From Candidatus Mailhella merdavium (GTDB taxonomy: Bacteria > Desulfobacterota > Desulfovibrionia > Desulfovibrionales > Desulfovibrionaceae), in NCBI GenBank assembly GCA_019119045.1, contig DWXS01000077.1, forward strand, positions 1 to 48,898: a DNA stretch of 48,898 nucleotides, in the 5' to 3' direction. Positions 17,749 through 25,885 of this stretch are shown here, piece after piece. The notes under the pieces are model-generated. The model was not told the DNA's origin. It made no database searches and saw only the letters and a program-made list of their open reading frames with translations. The number at the start of each line of letters is the position of its first letter. The first letter of the stretch is position 1. Made by a program: the position numbers and the translations under genes.

Positions 17749-18738
17749 TCACTTTTCCCTGATGTCTTCTTCAATACGCATTCCGAAATGACGCCCCGCC
17801 GCATCGAAATGGCATAATACCTCGTCCCCCGCGCGCAGGGATACGACGCTGACAGGTTCTCCCCCCGGACGAACCAGGCGGATGGTTTCCGCATTCTGAA
17901 GAAAGACCCCACCGCGCTGTCCCAAGGCATTTTCCGCCTCGATATACAGCATGGGACGCGCCTCCACCTTGACCCTGCCCACCACGGCCAGACAGGTGGA
18001 GCCGTCCGCACCGACAATCAACGTCTCGTCTCCGGCCTGCAATTCTTCAAGATAGCGGGTGCGATCTCCGGGCAGCATGGCATAACAGTGTACCGCCCCG
18101 GCATTGACCCGGAACGGACGTGCGGCAACATACTCATTATGTTCCGTTTCCGCATGGACGAGGAAGGTAAACGCACTGGAATTACCTGTCAGCATCCCCT
18201 GTCCGCGCGCAAGCATGGAACAGGTGTCGACACAGACGCGGTGCCCCATCCCCACAGAGCGTACCTCCACAATACGGGCAGCTTCAAGCGGGATCCTTCC
18301 CTGCGAAGATTTCAGTTCGGCCACCATGGATTTCAGCGCGCAAAGCCCTTCGGGCAAGACGACCAGTGTGGAGACGCCCCGTTCCAGAATCCCCGCCGCA
18401 AGGCGGGCCTCTTCAAGCGAGCCCACTTCCAGAGCCACCCGGCCGGACACCTTCGGATCCGGGTGGGCAAGCAGATTTTCAACGGGAATGATTTCCCATC
18501 CGCGGGCAAGCACCACATCTTCGCCGGCAGCAAGGCGACGGGCGGCTTCTTCTTCATCAGCCTTGGCGTTCAGAGCAATGATCGGCATGGATGATTCATC
18601 CCGTACGTCGCAACGGGCCAGCCCGGCCACAGCCGCCACATGCGCCGCATCCACGATTACACCGTCCACCCCGGATTCCAGAGCCAGCGTCACATCATTG
18701 CGATCAAAGGGCACACTTTTCACATATATGCGACGCAT
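17749..18738 (-). CDS. 3-dehydroquinate synthase II (archaeal type)
   Basis: A 329-aa protein that fits the AroB' family, which makes 3-dehydroquinate from 2-amino-3,7-dideoxy-D-threo-hept-6-ulosonate with NAD instead of from DAHP. Recognisable segments are the N-terminal VKSVPFDRNDVTLALESGVDGVIVDA, the central IVEVRSVGMGHRVCVDTCSM, SSAFTFLVHAETEHNEYVA, RPFRVNAGAVHCY, TRYLEELQAGDE and LVRPGGEPVSVVSLRAGDEV. It starts one base after the stop of the ADH synthase gene (GGAGAATAAG ahead of the ATG), and its stop almost touches pheA, so the three are one operon. The pairing with ADH synthase confirms the pathway. This route is typical of archaea and is also known from Desulfovibrio. Confidence 0.95.
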   Translation of the reverse strand: MRRIYVKSVPFDRNDVTLALESGVDGVIVDAAHVAAVAGLARCDVRDESSMPIIALNAKADEEEAARRLAAGEDVVLARGWEIIPVENLLAHPDPKVSGRVALEVGSLEEARLAAGILERGVSTLVVLPEGLCALKSMVAELKSSQGRIPLEAARIVEVRSVGMGHRVCVDTCSMLARGQGMLTGNSSAFTFLVHAETEHNEYVAARPFRVNAGAVHCYAMLPGDRTRYLEELQAGDETLIVGADGSTCLAVVGRVKVEARPMLYIEAENALGQRGGVFLQNAETIRLVRPGGEPVSVVSLRAGDEVLCHFDAAGRHFGMRIEEDIREK

Positions 18739-18739
18739 C

Positions 18740-19537
18740 TTATTCTCCCAGTATGCTCAGAGCCTCGTCCACGCTGATATCCTCGTGTACGATACCGCGC
18801 AGAGCTTTAAGCAGAAGCACGCGCTTGGGATGCTGAAACACATTGCGCCCCACGGAAAGCCCTGCCCCTCCGGCCATGAGACTTTCCTTCACCATCTGGA
18901 GGAAATCGCGGGAAGAATCCATTTTCGGCCCGCCGGCAATGACCACGGGAATACAGCAACATTCCGTCACTCTGACAAAGCTGTCCACATCGCCGGTGTA
19001 CGGAACTTTAACCACATCTGCGCCAAGTTCCATACCCACACGGGCACAGTGGGCCACGACAACAGGATCGTAGCTGTTGCGAATATTCGGACCGCGACCG
19101 TAAACCATGGCAATAAGAGGCATCCCCCAGTTCTGCGCGTCCTCGGCCACTTTGCCGAGCTGGGCAAGCATATCGCGTTCGTTTTCGTCCCCAAGATTCA
19201 CATGAACGGAAACGCCGTCAGCCCCAAGCCGGATGGCTTCTTCCACCGAAGCGACCAGAGTCTTTGTATTCGTCTGAGGAGTAAGAGAGGTTGATGCGGA
19301 AAGATGCACGATGAGTCCGACATCCCTGCCGGAAGCGCGATGACTGCAACGAACCAGCCCCTTATGCATGAGAACGGCGTCCGCGCCACCCTCGGCCATA
19401 TCCGAGGTTGCCTCTCTCATATCGATAATCCCTTCCATGGGGCCGACGGAAACGCCGTGATCCATGGGAACGATGATGGTGCGTTTGGTTTCACGATTGA
19501 AGATGCGTTCCAGACGTACGGTTTTGCCGAGATGCAT
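18740..19537 (-). CDS. 2-amino-3,7-dideoxy-D-threo-hept-6-ulosonate (ADH) synthase
   Basis: A class I aldolase-type (DeoC/LacD-like TIM barrel) enzyme of 265 aa that condenses a 6-deoxy-5-ketofructose phosphate with aspartate semialdehyde, the first step of the alternative shikimate entry. The start [14 protein letters not shown] is preceded by AAAGGAAGG. Then come the family signatures [66 protein letters not shown] with the Schiff-base Lys, [11 protein letters not shown] and [12 protein letters not shown]. The frame stays open upstream to 19636, but that part overlaps the attenuator hairpin and is not protein-like. It is the first structural gene after the leader peptide and attenuator. Confidence 0.94.
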   Translation of the reverse strand: MHLGKTVRLERIFNRETKRTIIVPMDHGVSVGPMEGIIDMREATSDMAEGGADAVLMHKGLVRCSHRASGRDVGLIVHLSASTSLTPQTNTKTLVASVEEAIRLGADGVSVHVNLGDENERDMLAQLGKVAEDAQNWGMPLIAMVYGRGPNIRNSYDPVVVAHCARVGMELGADVVKVPYTGDVDSFVRVTECCCIPVVIAGGPKMDSSRDFLQMVKESLMAGGAGLSVGRNVFQHPKRVLLLKALRGIVHEDISVDEALSILGE

Positions 19538-19585
19538 GGTATAGCCTTCCTTTCGTTTGGAGCCTCTCCGCCTGTGGCCGGCAAG

Positions 19586-19620
19586 AAAAAAAGGGGCCAC
19601 AAGCATTTGCCTGCGGCCCC
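19586..19620 (-). terminator. attenuator (leader terminator) of the aromatic operon
   Basis: On the minus strand a near-perfect 12-bp stem, GGGGCCGCAGGC / GCTTGTGGCCCC (G-U pairs allowed), with a 4-base loop is followed by TTTTTTTCTT. It sits between the leader peptide stop (19642) and the ADH synthase ribosome site, so it would stop transcription before the structural genes. The 5' arm (19610-19618) can instead pair with 19659-19667 inside the leader coding region (9 pairs including two G-U), which gives an antiterminator. Confidence 0.88.
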
Positions 19621-19641
19621 GGTTTTCTGATGTCATTTGCG

Positions 19642-19764
19642 TTACACATTCACCCCACGGCCACAGACCCGGCTAAACCACCCGTAAAAATAAAAAAAGA
19701 AGCCGCCAAAATAATTCTGGCTGCTAAAGAAGTTCAGGGCGGGGGTGTGGCTGGTATGAAGCAT
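19642..19764 (-). CDS. Phe/Tyr/Trp leader peptide (attenuation control)
   Basis: A 40-codon frame starting ATG (AGGA eight bases upstream) and ending TAA. It reads [16 protein letters not shown], then [14 protein letters not shown], then [10 protein letters not shown]. It contains nine Phe, three Tyr and one Trp, clustered in the middle, a composition seen only in leader peptides of aromatic amino acid operons. It lies between a good promoter (19786-19815) and a terminator hairpin (19586-19620). If charged tRNA-Phe or tRNA-Tyr is scarce, a ribosome stalled in the aromatic run would leave 19659-19667 free to pair with the terminator's 5' arm and let transcription continue. If translation reaches the stop codon, the terminator forms. 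The peptide itself needs no function. Confidence 0.9.
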   Translation of the reverse strand: MLHTSHTPALNFFSSQNYFGGFFFYFYGWFSRVCGRGVNV

Positions 19765-19785
19765 AACGTTTTCCTGTATGGAGTT

Positions 19786-19815
19786 ACACTAGCTCCGGGA
19801 AGGAAAACATGTCAA
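19786..19815 (-). promoter_or_regulatory. sigma-70 promoter of the aromatic leader
   Basis: On the minus strand there is a perfect -35 TTGACA (19810-19815), an 18-base spacer and TAGTGT as -10 (19786-19791). The transcript would start about 10-15 bases ahead of the leader peptide ATG at 19764. Confidence 0.65.
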
Positions 19816-20034
19816 GTGATAGAGCGCATTATTTTCGCAGCCGGAAGCACGTTCCGAACAGAGGCTGCCTCTGCGTTCCCCGGCGCAGAAAGGGCAGGCC
19901 AAGCTTCGGCAATGCAAAAAATACCGCGATTTTCCGCTTTCCCTCATGACAAAGCTCATATCGGTATTAATATGTAACAGGTAGTGTTTCACAACGGCTC
20001 TTTTCCACATCATTCCATGCCACGGAGGCATATC

Positions 20035-20520
20035 ATGAACGCTCAGGTCGAAACGCTGCTCAAAGAGCAGGTTAACAAGGAATTTTACTCAGCCTATCTT
20101 TATCTTGCCATTGCCAACTACTATCACAGCAAGAATCTGAACGGATTCGGTCACTGGTTCGAGGTTCAGGCCAGAGAAGAGCAGGAACATGCCATGAAAA
20201 TTCTGAAATATCTTCAGGATAACGGCGTAATGGTCAAACTTGAAGCCATTGCCGCGCCTGAAGCTGAATTTTCCGATACGAGAACGCCTCTTCTCGCCGC
20301 TCTCGGGCATGAACAGTACGTCACCGGCCTCATCCACGCCATTTACAAGCAGGCTCGCGACAGCGACGATTTCCGCGCCTGTCAGTTCCTCGAATGGTTC
20401 ATTGCCGAACAGGGCGAAGAAGAAAAAAGCACGTCGGATCTCATCGCCAAATTCGACATGCTCGGCGGAGACGCCAAGGGGCTGTATCTGCTGAACGCAG
20501 AACTCAATAACCGCGAATAG
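20035..20520 (+). CDS. ftnA: ferritin (FtnA type)
   Basis: A 161-aa non-heme ferritin, cytoplasmic, forming a 24-subunit iron-storage shell. Ferroxidase-centre residues are visible: Glu16 in NKEFYSAYLYLA, Glu49 and His52 in REEQEHAMKIL, Glu93 in GHEQYV, and the EWFIAEQGEEEKS segment near 120-132. The five-helix length is normal. The start is the ATG after CACGGAGGCATATC; an open frame extends 17 codons further upstream but without a ribosome site. It is monocistronic with its own terminator and lies divergent to the aromatic operon. I see no clear Fur box upstream. In an anaerobe it also protects against oxygen by using up ferrous iron. Confidence 0.95.
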   Translation: MNAQVETLLKEQVNKEFYSAYLYLAIANYYHSKNLNGFGHWFEVQAREEQEHAMKILKYLQDNGVMVKLEAIAAPEAEFSDTRTPLLAALGHEQYVTGLIHAIYKQARDSDDFRACQFLEWFIAEQGEEEKSTSDLIAKFDMLGGDAKGLYLLNAELNNRE

Positions 20521-20542
20521 ATCTTCCTTTTTCATAAATACG

Positions 20543-20584
20543 GAAGGCGTGCCCGCGATAATCCCGCAGGCACGCCTTTCTTTT
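20543..20584 (+). terminator. terminator after ferritin
   Basis: The stem AAGGCGTGCC / GGCACGCCTT has a loop of about 14 bases, followed by TCTTTTG. It lies 25 bases after the ferritin stop codon. Confidence 0.85.
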
Positions 20585-20853
20585 GCCGAAAAGCGAAATA
20601 GCCGAGCTATTCTGCGGCTTCGCCCCATACTGCGAAGCGCGCAAGCGAGGTACTTTTCCCGTGTTTCGCAGATACGAAAACTTCAGAGGCGAACGGGCTA
20701 CGGTTGACCCCGCCCAAGATTCCGCTTAGAGCTGACGCAATCAGATTTTCAATACGCCCCGCCGGGTTGCGTTCACTCCCGCCCTGAACCTCCCTCTGCG
20801 ACAGCGAGGCATACGTAGGGAAAACGTTTAACGCTTCAGGAGCCAGAAGGAAT
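20585..20853 (+). other. long thiC leader, partly TPP-aptamer-like; possible repeat element
   Basis: About 270 bases of untranslated DNA precede thiC. Its 3' end (about 20788-20834) reads CTGAACCT, a small hairpin, then CATACGTAGGGAAAACG, which resembles the ACCT...CGTAGGGAA half of a thiamine-pyrophosphate riboswitch, and thiC is the usual target. However, the other invariant half (CTGAGA) is not found, so I do not call a riboswitch. The 5' part (20600-20740) contains several short inverted GC-rich arms and may be an interspersed repeat. The thiC ribosome site AGAAGGAAT follows. Confidence 0.35.
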
Positions 20854-22128
20854 ATGAATCTCTTTTCCGCCAATTCCGCTCTGAAAAAGATTTTTGATGA
20901 ACATATCGCCCATATTTCCCAGAAAGAGGAGCTGATCCCCGAGGCGATCGAACATGCCCTGAACTCGGGAACCATGGTGCTGCTCGGCAATCCCGCGCAT
21001 AAGAATGTCCGCCCCATCGTTGTGGGGCAGCCTTCCCGCGTGAAGGTAAATGCCAATATCGGTACTTCTCCCTTCCAGAACCAGCCGGAATGTGAACGCG
21101 CCAAGCTTGACGTGGCCATTGCCGCCGGAGCCGATACCGTCATGGATCTGTCCATTGCGGGCGATCTTGACGCCATTCGGCGCGACATGCTGGAACACTG
21201 CCCTGTTCCTCTCGGCACTGTCCCCCTGTATGGCGTGGCGCAACACTATATCGATCGCGGCGCCGATCCTGCGGATATGGATCCGGAACGTCTTTTTGCC
21301 GAGGTGGAAAAGCAGGCGGAACAGGGTGTGGACTTCATGACGCTCCATTGCGGCATTACCCGTCGCGGAGCGGAATGGGCCGCAAAAGGCGGCCGTGCCA
21401 TGGGCATTGTTTCGCGCGGCGGCAGTATCCTGGCCCGCTGGATGCTCAAGAACGACAGAGAAAATCCCCTTCTCACCGGTTTTGACCGTCTGCTTGAAAT
21501 TGCCCGCAAATATAATGTGACGCTCTCCCTCGGAGACGGACTGCGCCCCGGTGCGGGCTGCGACGCCGGAGATCCGGCCCAGTGGGAAGAGGTAATCACT
21601 CTGGGAATGCTGGCCCGGCGGGCTTTAAAAGAAGGAGTGCAGTGCATGATCGAAGGCCCCGGACATGTCCCCATGAACGAAGTTGAAGCTCAGATCCGCG
21701 GGATAAAAAACGCGACGTTCAACGCTCCTCTTTATGTACTTGGCCCCCTGACCACGGACTGCGCTCCCGGATACGACCATATTGCCGGAGCCGTAGGCGG
21801 CGCGCTGGCCGTGCGGGCGGGCGTGGATTTTCTGTGCTATCTCACCCCGGCCGAACATCTGACCCTGCCTGACGCGGCCGATGTCAAGGCGGGCGTCATG
21901 GCCTCGCGTACCGCCGCACAAATCGGCGAAGCCGCGCTCGGACGCCCCCGTGCCCTGCGCCGTGAAGCCGCCATGAACAAAGCCCGCAAGCATCTGGACT
22001 GGGAAGGTATGCGCGCTGCGGCAATGGATCCGGAGCTGCTCGACAAGCGGCGCGAACCTCACAAATGCGAAGAGGAATGCGCCATGTGCGGCAACTTCTG
22101 CGCCGTGAAGATGCTGCGGGAACTCTGA
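20854..22128 (+). CDS. thiC: phosphomethylpyrimidine synthase ThiC
   Basis: Radical SAM enzyme that rearranges aminoimidazole ribotide into hydroxymethylpyrimidine phosphate for thiamine. Landmarks: VKVNANIGTSPFQ, DTVMDLSIAGDLDAIRRDML, GTVPLYGVAQ, VDFMTLHCGITRRG, RGGSILARWML, LSLGDGLRPGAGCDA, EGPGHVPMNE, PLTTDCAPGYDHIAGAVGG, DFLCYLTPAEHL. At 424 aa it belongs to the short ThiC type that lacks the long N-terminal domain. The C-terminal cluster-binding cysteines read CAMCGNFC (C-x2-C-x3-C), one residue shorter than the C-x2-C-x4-C of plant and Caulobacter ThiC; I believe this is normal in the short clade but cannot check. A terminator follows directly, so the gene is a single transcription unit. 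Confidence 0.97.
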   Translation: MNLFSANSALKKIFDEHIAHISQKEELIPEAIEHALNSGTMVLLGNPAHKNVRPIVVGQPSRVKVNANIGTSPFQNQPECERAKLDVAIAAGADTVMDLSIAGDLDAIRRDMLEHCPVPLGTVPLYGVAQHYIDRGADPADMDPERLFAEVEKQAEQGVDFMTLHCGITRRGAEWAAKGGRAMGIVSRGGSILARWMLKNDRENPLLTGFDRLLEIARKYNVTLSLGDGLRPGAGCDAGDPAQWEEVITLGMLARRALKEGVQCMIEGPGHVPMNEVEAQIRGIKNATFNAPLYVLGPLTTDCAPGYDHIAGAVGGALAVRAGVDFLCYLTPAEHLTLPDAADVKAGVMASRTAAQIGEAALGRPRALRREAAMNKARKHLDWEGMRAAAMDPELLDKRREPHKCEEECAMCGNFCAVKMLREL

Positions 22129-22151
22129 TCCCCGGCTTTCCTGAACTTTTT

Positions 22152-22186
22152 AATCCCGCCCGCTAAATTCGGGCGGGATTTTTTCT
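22152..22186 (+). terminator. terminator after thiC
   Basis: The stem AATCCCGCCCG / CGGGCGGGATT has a 7-base loop and is followed by TTTTTCTT, 24 bases past the thiC stop codon. Confidence 0.92.
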
Positions 22187-22643
22187 TAACACATGCTATT
22201 TACTCAAAAAATTTACGCTGTCTGGAACAGTGTGGTCAGAAACGCACGGAGGCGTTTTCTCCGCTCTGCGGATACCGCAGGAGACACTGGCTCAAGCCCT
22301 CCTTTCCTCTCAAGAAAACATGCGAAGAGCGACACAGCAACGCCTTGCTGCACACCCTTCTCAGTTCAACATTTCCATGATTGCGGGCTGTTCATCCCTG
22401 TTCCTCAACATTCTGCAGCACGACAAAGAATGACTCCGTCTTATGTACTGAAGACAACATGTTGCAAAATATCATTTAAACATATTATACAATAACAATC
22501 ACGGCATACATCTTGAATATTTTTCATGCTCCATGAAGTTCCGGTACGCGGCGGAACATCCTGTTCAATTTACTGTTCCGCCTTTTTTCAGTATGCTTGT
22601 TCCGCATCATTGCTCCGACTTTTTCCCGTGCTGCAAGGCCGTC
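22187..22643. other. spacer before tctB, possible gene remnant
   Basis: 457 bases without a convincing gene. A plus-strand frame running to a TGA at 22431-22433 encodes a protein-like stretch (TVWSETHGGVFSALRIPQET ... HPSQFNISMIAGCSSLFLN), with only a GTG at 22230 and no ribosome site; it could be the decayed end of an old gene. From about 22440 to 22520 the DNA is AT-rich and may hold the tct promoter. Confidence 0.3.
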
Positions 22644-23129
22644 ATGTTCGTTCGATCTTCACCTGTCTGCGTTATCTTAATTCTCTGTACGGCCTGCTGG
22701 GCCTTGTCTGCTGGAATCCGCCTCGGGATTTTCCTCGATGAAGGAAGCAGCTCGCTTCCCGGCCCCGGTCTGTGGCCCGCTCTTGTCGGGAGCGGACTGA
22801 TGCTCTGCCTGCTTTCTCTGTGCTGCTGTCCTCCGAAAAAAACTGTCCCTTCAGCATCTACGGCAACAGAAGGAACATTGCCCTTTTCCGTCCGCGCGAC
22901 CCAGCTCAGCCCTCTCCTGCTCTGTGCGCTCTGGATCTGCCTGCTCCCAGCTCTCGGCTGGCTGCCGGCCACCGTCATAACGCTCTATGCCGCCGCAAGA
23001 CTGGCCGGCAACAGCAGCAGAAGCTCTGCGCTCGCGGCCATACTTCTCCCCGCGCTGCTGTATCTCGGCATAGTCCGGGGGCTGAACTGGCCTCTGCCCG
23101 ACGGCATACTGTTCCGAGGCCTGCCATGA
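22644..23129 (+). CDS. tctB: tripartite tricarboxylate transporter small membrane subunit TctB
   Basis: A small membrane protein (about 161 aa from this start) with four hydrophobic helices: VCVILILCTACWALSAGI, GLWPALVGSGLMLCLLSLC, LLLCALWICLLPALGWLPAT and AAILLPALLYLGIVRGLNW. The SSLPGPGLWPALVG segment matches the TctB signature (P-G-x-W-P). The ATG has AAGG nearby; the frame is open further upstream (22533), but those residues do not look like TctB. Its stop overlaps the start of tctA (CCATGA), so the two are translationally coupled. In this family TctB supports the large permease TctA in importing tricarboxylates or related organic acids delivered by TctC. Confidence 0.85.
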   Translation: MFVRSSPVCVILILCTACWALSAGIRLGIFLDEGSSSLPGPGLWPALVGSGLMLCLLSLCCCPPKKTVPSASTATEGTLPFSVRATQLSPLLLCALWICLLPALGWLPATVITLYAAARLAGNSSRSSALAAILLPALLYLGIVRGLNWPLPDGILFRGLP

Positions 23130-24532
23130 TTGACTGGTTCTCCTCCGAATCCATGCGGGCCGTTTATGAAGGTTTTTCTGCCGTAAGCGGCGACCCTATG
23201 TTGTGGCTTCTGGTACTTGCAGGCACGCTGCTGGGCATGGTGGTAGGCATACTGCCCGGCTTCGGCCCTCCCGCCGCCATGGCTCTGCTTTTTCCCCTCA
23301 CCTATGTCATGCCGCCCCTGTCCGGCATCGCCATGCTTGCCGGAATTTTCTACGGGGCAAAATACGGAGGAGCGGTCACCTCGATTCTGCTTGGAATCCC
23401 CGGCGAAACCGACGCTGTTGCCACGCTGTTCGAAGGGCATCCTCTGGCCCGGGCGGGCATGGCCCGGCAGGCTCTTGCCGCGGCAACGCTGGCCTCCTTC
23501 TGCGGCGGTATGACGGCAACTCTCGGGATGGCGCTTCTTGCTCCGTTACTCAGCGGTGCGGCCCTGCTCCCCGGCCCTACCGGACGTTTTCTGCTGATGA
23601 CTGCCGCTCTGGGAGCCGTTGCGCTGCTCGGGCCGGGAGGACTGCGCCGCAACACGACCATGATTCTGCTCGGCTTCGTCCTGGCCCTGCCCGGCATGGA
23701 TCCCGTTCACGGCATGGAGCGTATGACGCTGAACGGGCAGCTCTGGAGCGGCATCGAACTGACCTCAATGCTGCTGGGGCTCTTCGGTGTGGGAGATATT
23801 CTGGACACGCTGTGCCCTCCCTCCCGCCGTCCTGCCCCGTCACGCCGGAACACGCAAGAGGCGGATAGCCTTGTGGAACGCGGAAATATCCCGACAGCCG
23901 CCCTCGCCGCGCTGCGCGGCAGTATCCTCGGATTCATCACGGGCCTGATCCCCTGCGGGGCCGGTGTTACCGCAAGTTTCACCTCGTACGCGCTGGAAAA
24001 GAATCTCTCTCGCCATCCGGAACACTTCGGCAAAGGCGTGTGGCCCGGACTGACCGGACCGGAAGCCTCCAACAATGCGGCGGCCGTGGCATCCTTTGTC
24101 CCGCTGCTCCTGCTCGGTCTGCCCACCAATCCCATTATGGCCGCCCTGCTCGGCGCCCTGACCGTCGGAGGTATCGTCCCCGGCCCCCGCCTGCCCCTGG
24201 AACAGGGAACTTTTTACTGGGGGCTTATCTTCAGTCTGGCTCTGGGTAATTTGCTTCTGCTTGTTCTCGGCCTCGGCCTCGCACGGGTCTGGGCAGCTCT
24301 GGCCTCGCTTCCATGGCGGCTTATATGGCCCTGCGTCCTCATGCTCTGCCTGATCGGTTCCTATATGGGCGCAGGAGGACTGAACGGCCCCCTGCAATGC
24401 CTGTGCTTCGGAGCCCTTTCTCTGCTTCTGCGACGCGGAGGCTTCCCCCTTGCTCCCCTCGTCCTTGCTTTTGTACTCGGCCCCCGGCTGGAAACCGGCC
24501 TTACTCAAATACTTATGGGAGGGATACTATGA
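23126..24532 (+). CDS. tctA: tripartite tricarboxylate transporter permease TctA
   Basis: The large permease of the TTT family, 468 aa with about 12 helices. The two internal-repeat signatures are clear: GILPGFGPPAAMALLFPLT near residue 35 and GLIPCGAGVTASFTSYALEK near 275. Other typical blocks are YGAKYGGAVTSILLGIPGE and GLTGPEASNNAAAVASFVPLLLLGLPTNP. It is driven by the proton or sodium gradient together with TctB and the periplasmic binding protein TctC. The start ATG overlaps the tctB stop. The third subunit gene follows after a gap of about 175 bases. The substrate is not deducible; family members carry citrate, tartrate, aromatic acids and others. Confidence 0.95.
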   Translation: MIDWFSSESMRAVYEGFSAVSGDPMLWLLVLAGTLLGMVVGILPGFGPPAAMALLFPLTYVMPPLSGIAMLAGIFYGAKYGGAVTSILLGIPGETDAVATLFEGHPLARAGMARQALAAATLASFCGGMTATLGMALLAPLLSGAALLPGPTGRFLLMTAALGAVALLGPGGLRRNTTMILLGFVLALPGMDPVHGMERMTLNGQLWSGIELTSMLLGLFGVGDILDTLCPPSRRPAPSRRNTQEADSLVERGNIPTAALAALRGSILGFITGLIPCGAGVTASFTSYALEKNLSRHPEHFGKGVWPGLTGPEASNNAAAVASFVPLLLLGLPTNPIMAALLGALTVGGIVPGPRLPLEQGTFYWGLIFSLALGNLLLLVLGLGLARVWAALASLPWRLIWPCVLMLCLIGSYMGAGGLNGPLQCLCFGALSLLLRRGGFPLAPLVLAFVLGPRLETGLTQILMGGIL

Positions 24533-24708
24533 ATAAATTCCTTATAAATCAGATTCACTATAACGGACTGCTTCTGTCATAGAACACACTGCAAAATGAA
24601 AAATTACCGCAGACAACAGCACTGTTTGAATATTCAAATAGTACATTATTTCATGTGAAAAAAAAATTTTCCTTGATTTATTCATACTTGCACTGCATAG
24701 TCCGTACC

Positions 24709-25749
24709 ATGAAATCGGATCACTTTCAGACGTCCGGGCTTTACATTCGCCGCGAAGTCCTTCGATTGACAGTGTTTACGCTGCTGACGGCATTTCCTGT
24801 CCTCAGCACCTTTTTTTGTGCGGAAGCAGCGGAGCAGGAGTATCCCTCCCGTTCGGTGGAAATTTCCATTGCCTTCCCTCCTGGAGGCGCGCTTGACGCA
24901 GCCGTACGCGCGCTGATTCACGACGCGGAGCAACGCCTCGGGCAGCCTGTAACGGCTCTCAACACTCCGGGCAGCGGCGGCGTTCCCGCCGTAACAAAGC
25001 TGGCAAAGGCAAAGCCCGACGGCTACAGCCTTGCCGCCTGTGTTTCCAACGCGCTTATCTTCATTCCCCACAGAAATGCCGTTCCCTACCGTCCTCTGCG
25101 CGATGTGACCCCAATTCTCAGCTTCGGGCAGGCAGCTCCTCTGCTGGTGACAAGTCCCGATGCGCCCTGGCAGACTCTGGAGGATTTTTTTGCAGCAACC
25201 CATGAAAAACCGGGCGAATTGAAAATCGCTGTTCCCGGTTTGGGAACGCCGTCTCATATAGCTCTTGCCATGATGTCGGAACAAGATCCTTCCCTGAAAT
25301 GGCGTTTCATTCCCTTTGCGGGGCCGGGAGAAGCAGAAGCCGCGCTGCTCGGAGGCCATGTGGACGCCGCTGCCAGCGGCGCGCTTGCCCGCGTCAGGCA
25401 GGGTCAGATGCGCGGACTTCTTGCCCTTTCCGGCGAACGTCTGCCCGCCATGCCGGATCTTCCCGCCCTTACGGAAAAAGGCTTTGACGACCCCGGCAGA
25501 GGAGATTCCACATTTTTGCTGCTTGCGCCGGCAGGCACGCCGGATTCCATACTGAACCGACTGGAACAGGTCTTTCTCGAAGCGGCGGAGAGCAGAACGT
25601 TCAAAGACACGGCCGCAGCCTATTCCGTCACCCCCGTTCTTCGCGGCCGTTCGGAAACGCAGGTTTTTCTGCGCGAGGCATGGAGCAGGGAAAACAGTAT
25701 TCTGAAAGCTCTCGACATGGGAGACGCTCCGGCAACGACACCAGAATGA
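24709..25749 (+). CDS. tctC: tripartite tricarboxylate transporter periplasmic binding protein TctC
   Basis: Periplasmic solute-binding protein (Bug/TctC family). A signal peptide (VLRLTVFTLLTAFPVLSTFFCAEAAE) precedes the mature start EQEYPSRSVEISIAFPPGG. The Bug-fold blocks AFPPGGALDAAVR, VTALNTPGSGGVPAVTKLAKAKPDGYSL and LLLAPAGTPDSILNRLEQVF are present. The exact start is uncertain: an in-frame GTG at 24655 precedes the ATG used, and neither has a good ribosome site. A promoter-like TTGATT-N17-CATAGT lies between them, favouring the later start and a separate transcript. Gene order tctB-tctA-tctC differs from the common tctC-tctB-tctA. Confidence 0.88.
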   Translation: MKSDHFQTSGLYIRREVLRLTVFTLLTAFPVLSTFFCAEAAEQEYPSRSVEISIAFPPGGALDAAVRALIHDAEQRLGQPVTALNTPGSGGVPAVTKLAKAKPDGYSLAACVSNALIFIPHRNAVPYRPLRDVTPILSFGQAAPLLVTSPDAPWQTLEDFFAATHEKPGELKIAVPGLGTPSHIALAMMSEQDPSLKWRFIPFAGPGEAEAALLGGHVDAAASGALARVRQGQMRGLLALSGERLPAMPDLPALTEKGFDDPGRGDSTFLLLAPAGTPDSILNRLEQVFLEAAESRTFKDTAAAYSVTPVLRGRSETQVFLREAWSRENSILKALDMGDAPATTPE

Positions 25750-25885
25750 ATTTTCCGATATCTTCGGGGAACTGCCGTCAAGTCCCTGATGATATGCGTG
25801 CTTTCCCGGATACGTCCGTTGCGGATCCGGGGTGGGACAATCCCTCTGCAACAGGTAAACATCATGTATCGAGGAGGATACAGGT

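Noticed and set aside
20788..20834. A functional TPP riboswitch upstream of thiC
   Set aside because: Only one half of the conserved core is visible and CTGAGA is missing; kept as a question, not a call.
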